Positions 1 to 8,377 of a stretch of DNA of 64,000 nt are shown in pieces. The notes under the pieces were generated by a model. That model saw only the letters and a list, made by a program, of their open reading frames with translations, made no database searches and was not told the origin of the DNA. The stretch spans positions 1 to 64,000 of the forward strand of contig DASVQQ010000026.1 in NCBI GenBank assembly GCA_036389035.1, given 5' to 3'. Made by a program: the position numbers and the translations under genes. The stretch comes from Jatrophihabitans sp. (GTDB taxonomy: Bacteria; Actinomycetota; Actinomycetes; Mycobacteriales; Jatrophihabitantaceae). Every line of letters begins with the position of its first letter. Within the stretch, counting starts at the first letter, position 1.

Positions 1-136
1 CTTTAAGCGTCACAGTCCTGGCGGCGCCTTCGCCGGCCGGTTGTGGGTGAGCTGAGGCCGCACCGGCCCCGAGGGAGGCCGCCGCGACCATCGCGAGAAC
101 CGAAGTGCCGAGGAGAGTCGTCGTGTTTCGCTTCAT
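1..136 (-). CDS. Secreted protein, N-terminal part only (runs off left edge)
   Basis: Reading the minus strand from an ATG at 136 gives 45 codons to the window edge. The product starts with a textbook Sec signal peptide: basic MKRNTTT, a hydrophobic core of Leu/Val/Ala, then an Ala-rich stretch ending in AASA-H, a good signal peptidase I site near residue 29. An AGGAG ribosome site sits 5 bases upstream of the ATG. The rest of the protein is outside the window, so the function is unknown. I prefer this frame over the longer overlapping frames because of the signal peptide and ribosome site. Confidence 0.75.
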   Translation of the reverse strand, partial: MKRNTTTLLGTSVLAMVAAASLGAGAASAHPQPAGEGAARTVTLK

Positions 137-552
137 CTGAGCTCCTGAGTTGTGACCAGGGAGACGATCTCGCTGGTCTACTGGGAGTTCGTAGCCGCTC
201 GCCGAACGGACTGGAGAGGCGTCGGAACCGGTTTGGCCAGGCACTGCGGCGCCGGGACACAGACGGCCGCATGCTGGGCCGAGTCGACCTCCGACGACAG
301 GCAATCTCACGTGAGGTGATCCGCTCATTTCCCGAACCTCAAGTCCACGAGGCAATGAAGGTGGACTTGGACGACCAAAGCCTGTCCTCGCAGGAATGGC
401 CGCACGCGTCTCGCGGTCCACCGGACCAGCCGACGCCGGACAGTTCCACGCCCTGTTTCAAATGTTCGGAAGGAACGCAAGTACCGGTAGGTCCCGCTTA
501 GTGGAACATCGAATACTCGGCTGTTGAACCGCTGTGCCCGCGCCGCACCCGT
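137..552. other. No convincing gene
   Basis: This stretch separates the secreted protein (which reads left from 136) from the end of the condensation-domain remnant. A plus-strand open frame at 43-501 crosses it, but it starts inside the signal-peptide gene and encodes a composition-biased Arg/Pro-rich product without a recognisable domain. The stretch probably contains the promoter for the secreted protein. Confidence 0.4.
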
Positions 553-936
553 TCACCCCGCGGTACCCGGCTCTAGGCGGTTGGAACGCCGCCCCGCCGC
601 TCTCGACCGGTCGAGATTTCCTTTATAAAGCTTGATAAAAATGGGGCGGGTGGGGAGGGGTCCTGTCGCCGGCTCGGTCTCGGACCAGAACGGGTAACCA
701 CTCGTGGGCGCCGACCGGATGGCCTGTCCGAGCCGCGGGTGCGCTCGGACCAGATTCGCCATCGCTCGGCTCAGCCGCTCCGCGTCTACCGACCCGTCGA
801 ACCGGAAGCAGTGGTCGACGCTGTAGCCATTACCGCCGATGAATTGATCATGCAGCCAAAGGTCACGTTCGTAGGGAGAAAGATAGTTGCGCGCCGGCTC
901 CGTGGCGTCGATCGAGGTGGCCAGGGGCTCGATCAC
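553..936 (-). pseudogene. NRPS condensation-domain-like fragment (5' part only)
   Basis: The first roughly 90 residues read like the N-terminus of an NRPS condensation or acyltransferase domain. They include LSPYERDLWL, then a Gly-Gly-Asn turn, a conserved VDHCFRFDG strand, SRAMANLVRAHPRLGQA and a PFW motif, which match the opening helices and strands of that fold. The frame then changes character and stops after 127 residues, whereas an intact domain needs about 430 and the HHxxxD catalytic motif, which is absent. The GTG start overlaps the stop of the upstream gene by four bases, showing it was the next gene of an operon. I infer a truncated gene rather than a small functional protein. Confidence 0.6.
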
Positions 937-1592
937 CGGGCGTTCGCCAGCGGCAACTCGGCGATCAGGTCGATGCCGACGGACGGATAAACTCGTTCAC
1001 GGACGAGCCGCAGGCGATCGACGGTGATCGGCACCTCAAACTGGGCTTGTTCAACCTGATCGAGCAGCTGGTGCGGCGCTGACAACGCGCCGCGGTACCG
1101 GCCGAGCGTCAGGTGGGTCAGCTCCGGAACCGGACCGAAATCAAGGCCGAGGGACTTCGTCAACGATCTCCGCAGCTCGACTGTCGGCGGGGAATCCACT
1201 GCTACGGCGATCAGCGCGGACCTGGTCGCCACAAGCGAAGTCAGTCGAATCTCATACTGCGAGTGCCGCCTGATCTCAACCTCTGCCAACTCGTGCCAGC
1301 GGGCTCCGTTGATCTCCCAGGCGCGTTGCTTGGCGCCCATGTCCGGGTCACGGACCGGCAGCAGATTGAGGACGGACAGGTGGTACGTCATCGGCGGGCA
1401 GGCGAGCAGAGCCGGCTCGGACGCCACGATGTCCGACACCACCTCCCAGAGGCGTTGGGCCGGCTCCGGCGCGACGGCGATCTGCAGGTTGTACGCCAGA
1501 CAGGGTTGAAGCCACAACGGGTCTGCCTCGACCTGGTCCTGCCGTGCCGCCTGTCCGTCGTCGAACAGCCCACGTACTCGGGTTCTACTCAA
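933..1592 (-). CDS. 2H phosphoesterase (LigT / 2'-5' RNA ligase-like)
   Basis: The 219-residue product has the two signature H-x-S/T-hydrophobic motifs of the 2H phosphoesterase superfamily, HLSV near residue 71 and HLTLGRY near residue 160, about 90 residues apart as expected for the duplicated fold. Members act on cyclic phosphodiesters, 2'-5' linkages or related nucleotide ends. The TTG start overlaps the end of the GHMP-kinase remnant by 8 bases, and its stop overlaps the start of the condensation fragment, so the three form one operon. Because both neighbours are broken, this gene may be the only intact survivor of a biosynthetic or nucleotide-modification cluster. The substrate is unknown. 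Confidence 0.65.
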   Translation of the reverse strand: MSRTRVRGLFDDGQAARQDQVEADPLWLQPCLAYNLQIAVAPEPAQRLWEVVSDIVASEPALLACPPMTYHLSVLNLLPVRDPDMGAKQRAWEINGARWHELAEVEIRRHSQYEIRLTSLVATRSALIAVAVDSPPTVELRRSLTKSLGLDFGPVPELTHLTLGRYRGALSAPHQLLDQVEQAQFEVPITVDRLRLVRERVYPSVGIDLIAELPLANAR

Positions 1593-2256
1593 TGTGGATC
1601 CCGTCCGAGACGGCCACCGCGGCGACCTTGACGCCGGTCGAGGTCATGGCCCGGGTGACGTAGTCGAGCCGGGCGTCGTCACAGATCGCGAAGCACGATC
1701 CACCTCGAATGCGGGCGCCAGAGGTCTTGACTGCCAAGGCGCCCGACCGCATGGCTGCTGCCATAGCGGCCGTCATGACTGGGTCGAACGGTCCCAGGAA
1801 CTTCTCGGCCAGCCGATGACCTTCGCTGATCAGGTAGGTCAGATCGGCGACCGACGGCAACTCGGGCACGGCTTCGATCAGTTCGTCGCAGGTGCGCCGG
1901 TATGACTGCAGGGTCGTGTCCTGTTCGGCGTGACGTCGCAACAGCCCCGGTAGCACCGACTGGAGGAGGCAGGATGTGGGCGACGCACCGACGACGACTC
2001 GTAACCCGGGCGGCCAGGCTCCGTGGCCGACGGTCGGAGGAATGCCCTGACAATCGAGCCAGGACAGGCCGCCATGGGTGATGGCGTATTGGTCCATCGG
2101 CCCGCAGAGAACCCCGCGATGACGCTCGGCTTCGTAGGCGAGCTGCGCCAGCTGATCCGCACCAGTGCTGCGCTGGCAGACCCTGCCGGAGACCACGGTG
2201 ACTCTCAACCGTCGCCTCGTGGGGAACACCGCGACTTGGACCGGCCAGGTCACCAT
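1585..2256 (-). pseudogene. GHMP-family kinase, 5'-truncated
   Basis: From about residue 34 onward the product resembles the middle and C-terminal part of GHMP sugar or mevalonate-type kinases. It has a helix LAQLAYEAERHRG, the substrate loop CGPMDQYAITHGG with the conserved Asp, a domain turn, and a C-terminal RIRGGSCFAICDD strand resembling motif 3. The N-terminal substrate domain and the Gly/Ser-rich ATP loop (PxxxGLSSSAA) that should precede it are missing. Upstream codons in this frame run into stops near 2363 and look unlike the family. The break falls at about 2160, exactly where a different plus-strand fragment begins. The gene is followed in operon by the 2H phosphoesterase. Confidence 0.6.
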
Positions 2257-2383
2257 CCCCGCCGCCGATGGAGAGCTGCGCCTGTTGATGGTCGAAGATG
2301 AGCGGCTGTACGCCGACGGGATGGCGGAGCAGGCGGAGGCGACGATCTCCCGGATCGTCTACGCCGTATCTGTGACGGTCTAA
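2165..2383 (+). pseudogene. C-terminal fragment of an unrecognised protein
   Basis: This 72-residue frame has a natural-looking protein composition: beta-strand TVTLNRRLVG, TWTGQVTIPA, RLLMVEDERLYADG, then a closing strand. It does not look like an antisense shadow. It has no ribosome site and begins abruptly where homology of the opposite-strand GHMP kinase ends. I read it as the 3' end of a gene whose front was replaced by recombination. No family is recognised. Confidence 0.35.
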
Positions 2384-2467
2384 GTACCGTCTCGGCGGAG
2401 GTGCCACCAATGGAACGACGAGGGCCCATGCCAGCGCAGCTGATTGATCGCAGGCGAACTGTCTGAC

Positions 2468-3550
2468 TCAGAGAGCCGGCGTCAGCTCCACTAGGGCCAC
2501 GCCAAACGACGCCGCCAGCTCATGAATTGCAGCTATGACAGCCGCCACCTCAGCCGCCACGGTGCCCGCCGCGAGCACCTCAGGCGCGAGGGCAACCAGA
2601 ATCGTCAGGATTCCGGCAACCAGGCGAAACTGGTTGAAGTACCGGACGTAGTCACCACGTAAACAAATCCGATAGAGAATCATCCCTGGTGCAGGACGCC
2701 GCGGTTCAATGAACACCTCCAGCTGACCGCCGCCGCCTTCGGTGAACGTGAAGCGTCCCAGCAGAATCTCCTTGCTCGGCCGGTAAACTTTCCCGAGACC
2801 GTAGGGCAACGTTAGGGCGTAGTTGACCTTGAGCCGGGCAGCCTTCTGCATCCAATCGACCAGACCGCTTGGCGTGAGCGGTTTGGTCTCATACCACGCC
2901 TTCTCATCCCCACGATGCCGGATGATGTCGGGCCGTACGCTCGCCGCTACGGCATCGATAGCGGGCCCGGGCACGCCAGGGTTGTGCTGGGTCAGAAACT
3001 GCTCGTAGAGAGAGGAGTCGTTGGCCAGATCGAAGAAGTCGAACCCCGTGCACGGCCCGACAAGTTGGCAGTAGTCATCCATAATCTTGGGATCGACCAG
3101 CTTGCCCAGGACGCTGGCCACCTGGGGGCCGACGAGCGGCGACAGGGGCAGGCAAAACTCATCTGAGAGCTCGAAAAACTGAAGAATCTTATCGGGGATG
3201 CCGAGATCCGGCCGCAACTGATCGAGGCGTCCTGCGATCAGCGGATCCCGCGCCAGCACGGGAGGGTCGGTGAATGCTGGGTCCACTGACGCAAGCTCCA
3301 CAGCGGCTTGGTCGAGGGCCACGCCTTCCATAAAAGCGACCTCGCGGTCGAGTCTGGTCGTGGTGCCGGGACCAACGACCGGGTCGTTCGGCACGAGCCC
3401 GCGGTCGGTCTTGAACGCCACGACCGCGTCACCCGTCTCAGTCCCGAAGCTCCCGTCGGGGCCGCTGTCAGGCAGCGAGTAGCCCAGTACAAGAAGCGCC
3501 TGCTGGATGCGCAAGACGGCATCGGACTGCTCCGGGGCCATGATCCTCAC
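2468..3550 (-). CDS. Peptidoglycan-binding protein with possible nuclease-like domain
   Basis: Residues near the start form a PG_binding_1 repeat (RIQQALLVLGYSLPDSGPDG then FGTETGDAVVAFK), a helical cell-wall-binding fold found in wall hydrolases and some toxins. The central part contains RPDII followed 10-15 residues later by WYETKP, an arrangement like the PD..ExK signature of restriction-endonuclease-fold toxins. This assignment is inferred and weak. The last about 45 residues are hydrophobic and Ala/Val-rich, suggesting a membrane segment or pore-like helix pair. I place the start at GTG 3550 after GAGGG; ATG 3541 and GTG 3670 are alternatives. No immunity-like partner is evident next to it. 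Confidence 0.6.
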   Translation of the reverse strand: MRIMAPEQSDAVLRIQQALLVLGYSLPDSGPDGSFGTETGDAVVAFKTDRGLVPNDPVVGPGTTTRLDREVAFMEGVALDQAAVELASVDPAFTDPPVLARDPLIAGRLDQLRPDLGIPDKILQFFELSDEFCLPLSPLVGPQVASVLGKLVDPKIMDDYCQLVGPCTGFDFFDLANDSSLYEQFLTQHNPGVPGPAIDAVAASVRPDIIRHRGDEKAWYETKPLTPSGLVDWMQKAARLKVNYALTLPYGLGKVYRPSKEILLGRFTFTEGGGGQLEVFIEPRRPAPGMILYRICLRGDYVRYFNQFRLVAGILTILVALAPEVLAAGTVAAEVAAVIAAIHELAASFGVALVELTPAL

Positions 3551-3770
3551 GCCGCCCTCACCCGCTTGGACAAGCCGATCGCTGCCGCCGATCAAGCTAG
3601 ACAAGAGCACGGGCCACCTCAAAACTGCGCTCGGGTAAACCAACCAGGTCGTCCATGTTGTGGACGACACGACAGATCATTTCGTGGCTCGCACGCTACT
3701 CCGTCACACAAGGGCCGCCTCGACGTCGACAGGTTCTGGCGCCAGCCCTGACCGCCAGGGCAGTTCGCCC

Positions 3771-4307
3771 CTATTCGGCGATCTGTGCGGATCTATCCGC
3801 CTGGAGTTGCAACACGATACCCGCACGCATCCCGGTGTCGAGCAGCAGCCGGATGATGGCGGTGTCACGACGGTTCTCGAAGGTGTTGCCCTTACAAGTC
3901 CCCAGCAAGGCAGCCAGAGCCGCGTCGTCGAGGATCGGTACCGGCTGCTCGGGCACCGACGGCGGTGACATCCGCTCCATCGGCGAGCGGTCGATCTCGC
4001 CGTCATCGGTCAGCCACTTGAACAGCTGCTGCAGTGAGCGATAGTGCTTGGCCACTGTCGCAGGCGACAGGCCGCGATCGCGCATATCCGCCAGGGAGTG
4101 CTCAACATCCTGGCGCGCGATCTTGCCGGCCTGGGTCGACAAACCTTGCACGGCAAGATAGGCCACGAAGGACTTCCCCACCGTGAGGTAGGACGCGATG
4201 GTCGCCGGCGATCGGCCGCTTGCCCGCAGCGAAATCTGCCAGTCCGCCAGCAGGCTCGTTAGGGAGCGAGAGCGTTCGGGTCTGCGGTCCGGGCCTTTGC
4301 CATGCAT
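3771..4307 (-). pseudogene. Tyrosine recombinase (phage integrase), C-terminally truncated
   Basis: The 178 residues contain a SAM-like core-binding domain (LADWQISLRASGRSPATIASYL through LFKWLTDDGEI) and the first part of the catalytic domain, ending just after the first catalytic Arg in TGMRAG. The remaining catalytic His-x-x-Arg and the nucleophile Tyr are missing, since the frame drifts and stops about 15 residues later. Intact family members are about 300 residues. The gene is therefore inactive. It reads away from the HTH gene at 4354 and marks the left part of the island as former mobile DNA. Confidence 0.85.
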
Positions 4308-4353
4308 CGAGTGTACTCGTCTGTAACACCTTTATGCGGGACTGTTCCGGCTT

Positions 4354-4827
4354 GTGGATAGGCTTGCAGCCCCCGTATTTGCTGGGAAAGTGGAGGTGGT
4401 GGGACGGTACTCGAACTTTCCACTACCCCTGTTATCCGGGCAAACCGACCGCCTGAATCAAGGCGTGGCCGCATTAGAACTACCCAAATCACCCACACCT
4501 CGCATCCATGCCGTCCACCGTCGACTCTCTCCCGACACCATCCAGCAGCTCATCACCGACTACCAAGCCGGCACCCCCTCCACCCAGCTCATGCTCACTT
4601 ACAACATAGGTAAGGGCACCGTTCTGCGCCTACTGCGCGAGCATGACGTCCATCTTCGCCGCCAACGGATGAGCCCGAACGAGATAACCCAGGCCATCCA
4701 GCTGTACGGCCAGGGCCTGTCAATCGCAGCTGTCGGTGCCCAGCTCGGCTATGGCGATGGCACTATCTGGCGGGCCTTGAAGCGAGCCGGCGTATCGCGG
4801 CGAGACAGTCACGGGCGGTTCTGCTGA
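4354..4827 (+). CDS. Tandem helix-turn-helix protein, recombinase-associated
   Basis: The second half contains two resolvase-like helix-turn-helix units in tandem: RLSPDTIQQLITDYQAG through GKGTVLRLLREHDV, and MSPNEITQAIQLYGQGLS through DGTIWRALKRAGV. Such proteins resemble the C-terminal DNA-binding part of serine recombinases and occur as stand-alone genes on actinobacterial mobile elements. The N-terminal about 45 residues are unlike any domain I know, and the GTG start at 4354 has no clear ribosome site, so the true start may lie further in. A diverged copy of its last 19 codons lies at 12561-12617. Confidence 0.6.
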   Translation: MDRLAAPVFAGKVEVVGRYSNFPLPLLSGQTDRLNQGVAALELPKSPTPRIHAVHRRLSPDTIQQLITDYQAGTPSTQLMLTYNIGKGTVLRLLREHDVHLRRQRMSPNEITQAIQLYGQGLSIAAVGAQLGYGDGTIWRALKRAGVSRRDSHGRFC

Positions 4828-4941
4828 CCACGCTGCCGGTGCTTGGGCCCGGGCGCATGGCCATGAGGTGTCCGACCGCGGACGCGTACCAGTCTCCGTC
4901 CAAGAAGCCTATAAAGCAGCGCAGGCTGTTCATCACGACCG

Positions 4942-5472
4942 CTAATTGGGATTTAGCCCGGCCAGGATGAGAGTTTCCAGATGGGACATGCGCGCTCGCA
5001 TCTTCTCGATTCCGCTGCTTACAGAGCTAAGGTATGGATCGCCGGCCTCTGTTTGGGTATCGATAGGCCGAAGCAGGATTAGCGGCATGGCGAGGTCTGA
5101 AATGGCCTGTCTAACCGCTTCGTATGCCTCACTCACCGATTTAACACCAATTCGCACCACAGCGATGTCGATCTGGATGTCTCGGAAAGATTCCCAGAAT
5201 TCTCGATCCAAGGTTTCAAGATTCTTACCTGCTGGGCCCAGTTCACTTCCGGAACCTGAGATACGTAGAAATACAATTTCATCGGCTCGGTAAGACGCAG
5301 ATTTCATCCAAGAAAGCAGCGCCTCATAGTCCGGACGAGTGCGCTCTCGGAGCTCTTTCTGGTTGGCCTGCTTACGATCGGCTCGGCCCTTGACGAGATT
5401 GAAGAGCTCAGTCAGTACGACACCTGCCACAACACCGACAACGCCTACCCACGCGGCGGCTCCGTCGCTCAT
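4942..5472 (-). CDS. Membrane-anchored protein of unknown function
   Basis: The 176-residue product has one N-terminal transmembrane helix (AAAWVGVVGVVAGVVLTELF), followed by a charged helix (GRADRKQANQKELRERTRPDYEALL) and a mostly helical cytoplasmic domain. This layout is common in accessory hypothetical proteins of defence-rich regions, but I recognise no named family. The gene is visibly more A/T-rich than the core genes, which supports acquisition. It diverges from the HEPN gene at 5681, and the two could share a promoter region. Confidence 0.6.
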   Translation of the reverse strand: MSDGAAAWVGVVGVVAGVVLTELFNLVKGRADRKQANQKELRERTRPDYEALLSWMKSASYRADEIVFLRISGSGSELGPAGKNLETLDREFWESFRDIQIDIAVVRIGVKSVSEAYEAVRQAISDLAMPLILLRPIDTQTEAGDPYLSSVSSGIEKMRARMSHLETLILAGLNPN

Positions 5473-5680
5473 AGACGGGATGCTATCGGTCTGTAGATTT
5501 TTGATGCGGGCGGGCAGCCGCAGCCGACGGGCGACCCCCCGAACTACTGAGAAACCTGGTCAGTGTCCCAGCAGCAGTCGGCGATACTACCGACGAGCCG
5601 GGGCTCGTCAGCATGGGCTCAACCACCCGATCTACCCGGAGGGCCGGTACATAGTGACCGGAGCCCCGTATCGTGTTGAC

Positions 5681-6325
5681 ATGCCGTTTTTATCTGCTGA
5701 CGAGGCTCTCGAAACCTTAGAGACGGGTCTACGCTTGGTCATCAAAGAAGTAGTGGGCGAGGACTGGGTCAGCCAGGTCAAAGATGCCGAGAGCTTAGCC
5801 GGGCGTGTCACGACGGAGGAACATCAGCGAGACGGGGTTATAACATCGACAGACCCCATCGACTACACCATGTTCTATCAGCTCCTCGGCATGATCAAGT
5901 CTAACTGGCAGAAATTTCAGCCGGTTTTTCTCGACCAAAAGCGTTTCGAAGTTTGGATGAAAGAGGCCGATCACGTACGAAATGCTATAGCTCATCAGCG
6001 GCCCTTGGTCAATCATGAGCAGGATTTGATTTCCGGCATCTCGCTGCAAATTCGAAATCTCATAACGCTATTCCGGACGCGACAGATGAGCTCCAACGAG
6101 TACTACCCGGTAATCGAATCTGCCAGGGACAATTTTGGCAGGGACGGGCACTCAGATGACGATATTATATACACGAAGGTTAAGGGCGACGCACCACCAA
6201 TTCGAATTGACGTGGGTCAGACCGTCATCGTTACCTGCGTTGGTTCCGATCCTCGGGAAAGAGATTTGGAGTGGATTTGCCGACCAGACTTCGCATTTAA
6301 ACCCGTTGAACCAGACAAAGGGTAG
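5681..6325 (+). CDS. HEPN-domain protein, Swt1-like (candidate RNase)
   Basis: The N-terminal about 110 residues have the helical layout of the Swt1-type HEPN domain: ALETLETGLRLVIKEVVGEDWV, then YQLLGMIKSNWQKFQPVF, then VRNAIAHQRPL. The last carries the R-x4-H HEPN motif (R100, H105), which forms the metal-independent RNase site in HEPN toxins and defence proteins. The remaining about 100 residues are beta-rich and unassigned. I take ATG 5681; GTG 5654 is in frame and possible. The base composition is lower in GC than the core. Whether it is an RNase effector or an inactive structural HEPN cannot be told from the sequence. Confidence 0.65.
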   Translation: MPFLSADEALETLETGLRLVIKEVVGEDWVSQVKDAESLAGRVTTEEHQRDGVITSTDPIDYTMFYQLLGMIKSNWQKFQPVFLDQKRFEVWMKEADHVRNAIAHQRPLVNHEQDLISGISLQIRNLITLFRTRQMSSNEYYPVIESARDNFGRDGHSDDDIIYTKVKGDAPPIRIDVGQTVIVTCVGSDPRERDLEWICRPDFAFKPVEPDKG

Positions 6326-6354
6326 CTCTGTATTGGACTCCTACAATCGATGAC

Positions 6355-6495
6355 GTGTCCGAAGATGTGGAATTACGCGTTCAGTTGAGAGTTAAGGACT
6401 CGGCTTATCACCGTAAACGCAATCTCATGAACTGGCCCGTAGATGATGCACGGGTCTTTACCTTTGCCGTCAACCCGCCAATCTCACAACAGTGA
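6355..6495 (+). CDS. Possible small protein or gene remnant (46 aa)
   Basis: A GTG-started frame encodes 46 residues with natural composition (RVKDSAYHRKRNLMNWPVDD, then RVFTFAVNPP). It follows the HEPN gene closely and has no clear ribosome site. The open frame continues upstream into the HEPN gene in another phase, so it could be a small downstream gene or the tail of a degraded one. The rest of 6326-6715 shows nothing else until the ribosome site of the AlbA_2 gene. Confidence 0.25.
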   Translation: MSEDVELRVQLRVKDSAYHRKRNLMNWPVDDARVFTFAVNPPISQQ

Positions 6496-6715
6496 GCGCT
6501 AGACGACAGCACAGTTGCGAAACTGCTGCCCGACATCAAGCTGGTCTGAGCCCGGGTTGTCGTCATAGTCATGTCGACTGGCGGCCACCAGAGGCGTCGT
6601 TGAGCTCGATCAGCTCACGTCATCGTGCACTGTGCGATGTAACAGCCGGGCGAGCAGGCGGGACATCATAAACGAGGGTGGCCCTTCGCCACGACGGTGC
6701 CAAAGAGGAGACCGC

Positions 6716-8020
6716 ATGTTAGATACCAGCGTGGCACCGATCGGTGAACGGCGGCTGCAGGCCATTCTTGATGAGGTCATCCGTGGTGGTGACGCTGCGG
6801 AGACGGACTATCTTGAGGCCAAGAGCGACGTTGACCTTCAAGACCCCCTTGGTTTGGCGAAGGTCGCCAAGTTCATCCTTGGTGCGGCGAATCGTCCACC
6901 GGCCAAGGCGCAGCGACACTTCCGCGGACACGCGGTGATGGTTATCGGTGCCCATGCGGGCGCGGCACCCGGCGTCGCCACTGGTTGCGAGTGGCACGAG
7001 CTCAGCGACAAGCTCGGAAGGTACCTGGGGCGGCCTGGGCCCGCGTTCGATCTTGCCAGACTGCCAGCCGCTGAGAATCGCGAGGTTCTGTTCATCATCG
7101 TCGATCCACCCGAGCAAGGGCAGCTTGGCTTTCCCTGCCACCGCGACTTCAACCCTGCGAACAAGGCCGATAGCAAGCATGCCATGCGCAACGGCGAGCT
7201 CTACATTCGCACCGCCACTAGCACCCGCGCTGCGCGGGCCGAGGAGGTGCACGCCCTGTTTCAGCGCGCCCTAGCCACCTCGACGGCAGCGGTCGACCTA
7301 GCTGTGTCGGTCAGCGGTAACCCGGCCCGCGTCGACCGGGCTGAGGAGTTTCGCGACAGCGTCATTGCGTGGGCCGCGGAGGAGTACCAAACCCGCTCAT
7401 CCACCCTGAGCGCCGGCCCACCGTGGCCTTCGGCGGCTATGGGCAAGGTACCTACCTCTCGTCGCTCGCCCGAGGAGATCCAATTGCGGATCGACGCCTT
7501 CACCGCTGACATCAAGCAACGGTGGCCCCAGCCAATGAACTACCTCATTGGGTTCATGGCGGGCGGGCTGGGCTTCACCATCATCAATGAGGCCGGCTGG
7601 CTGTCCAAACCACGCATTGACCTAACGTTCCACGGCTGCTACGGCGTCGACTGGCAGGATCCTCAGTACCCCGAGTTCGACGAAATCACTCCGCTCGTTG
7701 ATCCGGTGTGGGACGAGTCTCATGTAAGTGGTCTCAATTTGCCGATGTTCCGCCGCACCCACCCAGTGTCGTGGAAGAACACGGCAGAAGCGCTTCATGT
7801 GATTGTGAGCATTCCGGAGCTGCGTCCAGGTGTGCCATGGGTCAGCGATGACAATGACGTGGTCGCCGTCGCACGCGACTTGAACTGCGAGCAGGTCCGG
7901 GTGACGTGGGTTGCCACGGCTGAAGGCGTGGGTCAGCAGTACACGGGTGAACTCACCGTGCACACCGGGCCCGTCATTGAAGCCTCTGAGCTATTTCGAA
8001 CCCTGAAGGCCCAGGAGTAG
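6716..8020 (+). CDS. AlbA_2 / Schlafen-like domain protein
   Basis: The start is ATG 6716, preceded by GAGGAG, rather than the longer open frame. Residues about 25-180 resemble the AlbA_2 (Schlafen-type) domain: the ETDYLEAKSDVDL strand with its acidic residues, a KVAKFILGAANR helix, then the strands GHAVMVIGAH and VLFIIVDPPEQG, and GELYIRTATSTRAA. Members bind nucleic acid, and some Schlafen relatives are RNases. The C-terminal about 220 residues are beta-rich and unassigned. Next to a HEPN protein and upstream of an att-bounded element, it is plausibly a conflict or defence gene; that role is inferred. Confidence 0.65.
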   Translation: MLDTSVAPIGERRLQAILDEVIRGGDAAETDYLEAKSDVDLQDPLGLAKVAKFILGAANRPPAKAQRHFRGHAVMVIGAHAGAAPGVATGCEWHELSDKLGRYLGRPGPAFDLARLPAAENREVLFIIVDPPEQGQLGFPCHRDFNPANKADSKHAMRNGELYIRTATSTRAARAEEVHALFQRALATSTAAVDLAVSVSGNPARVDRAEEFRDSVIAWAAEEYQTRSSTLSAGPPWPSAAMGKVPTSRRSPEEIQLRIDAFTADIKQRWPQPMNYLIGFMAGGLGFTIINEAGWLSKPRIDLTFHGCYGVDWQDPQYPEFDEITPLVDPVWDESHVSGLNLPMFRRTHPVSWKNTAEALHVIVSIPELRPGVPWVSDDNDVVAVARDLNCEQVRVTWVATAEGVGQQYTGELTVHTGPVIEASELFRTLKAQE

Positions 8021-8377
8021 ATGACTAATTCAGTCTTGTTCTGCCCGTAGAGGCTTGCCTGAGTTAGACAAGCAAAACGGTTAACCCAGCTGCGAATGGT
8101 CAGTCGGAGACGATGCGAGGCTAGGAGCCATGGTGCCGACACAGAGCGTCGCATCCTGCCCTTGCTCCGCACCGCCCGGAGGAGGGAGATGGAGCCGTCC
8201 GCAGGACGCGCTTCACAGAGAGGCTTCCGTTATAGACGTCATGGCTGCCTAAGCGATCGGAATATCGAGCGGTACAGCGATCGTCACCTGGGAGGCGGCG
8301 GGGACTGGAACCCACGACCCAGGGATTATGATCTTTCGCTCGCACCGCCGCCAGCCACCTACGCCAATGGCAGAGCC
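8021..8377. other. Gene-free stretch holding the left att copy
   Basis: No credible gene is seen between the AlbA_2 gene and the hypothetical gene ending at 8378. The stretch contains the 24-bp tRNA-identical core at 8308-8331. This core is flanked by a 7-bp inverted repeat (GGCGGCG at 8294, CGCCGCC at 8346) that mimics an acceptor stem, so the minus strand can fold into a tRNA-like stub lacking a D-arm. Confidence 0.6.
8308..8331. repeat. att-like direct repeat, left copy
   Basis: These 24 bases are identical to 16658-16681 inside the tRNA-Met gene, covering the anticodon to T-arm half. Similarity continues weakly for several bases on the left side (8 of 10) and stops on the right side. Identity to the 3' half of a tRNA gene is the hallmark of integrase attachment sites. 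Confidence 0.8.

Noticed and set aside
43..501. 152-residue plus-strand frame at the left edge
   Set aside because: It overlaps a well-supported signal-peptide start on the other strand, and its composition is typical of a shadow.
8294..8352. tRNA-like fold at the left att copy
   Set aside because: It has an acceptor-like stem and a CAT anticodon sequence but only 59 nt, no D-arm and a broken anticodon stem, so it is not called as a functional tRNA.
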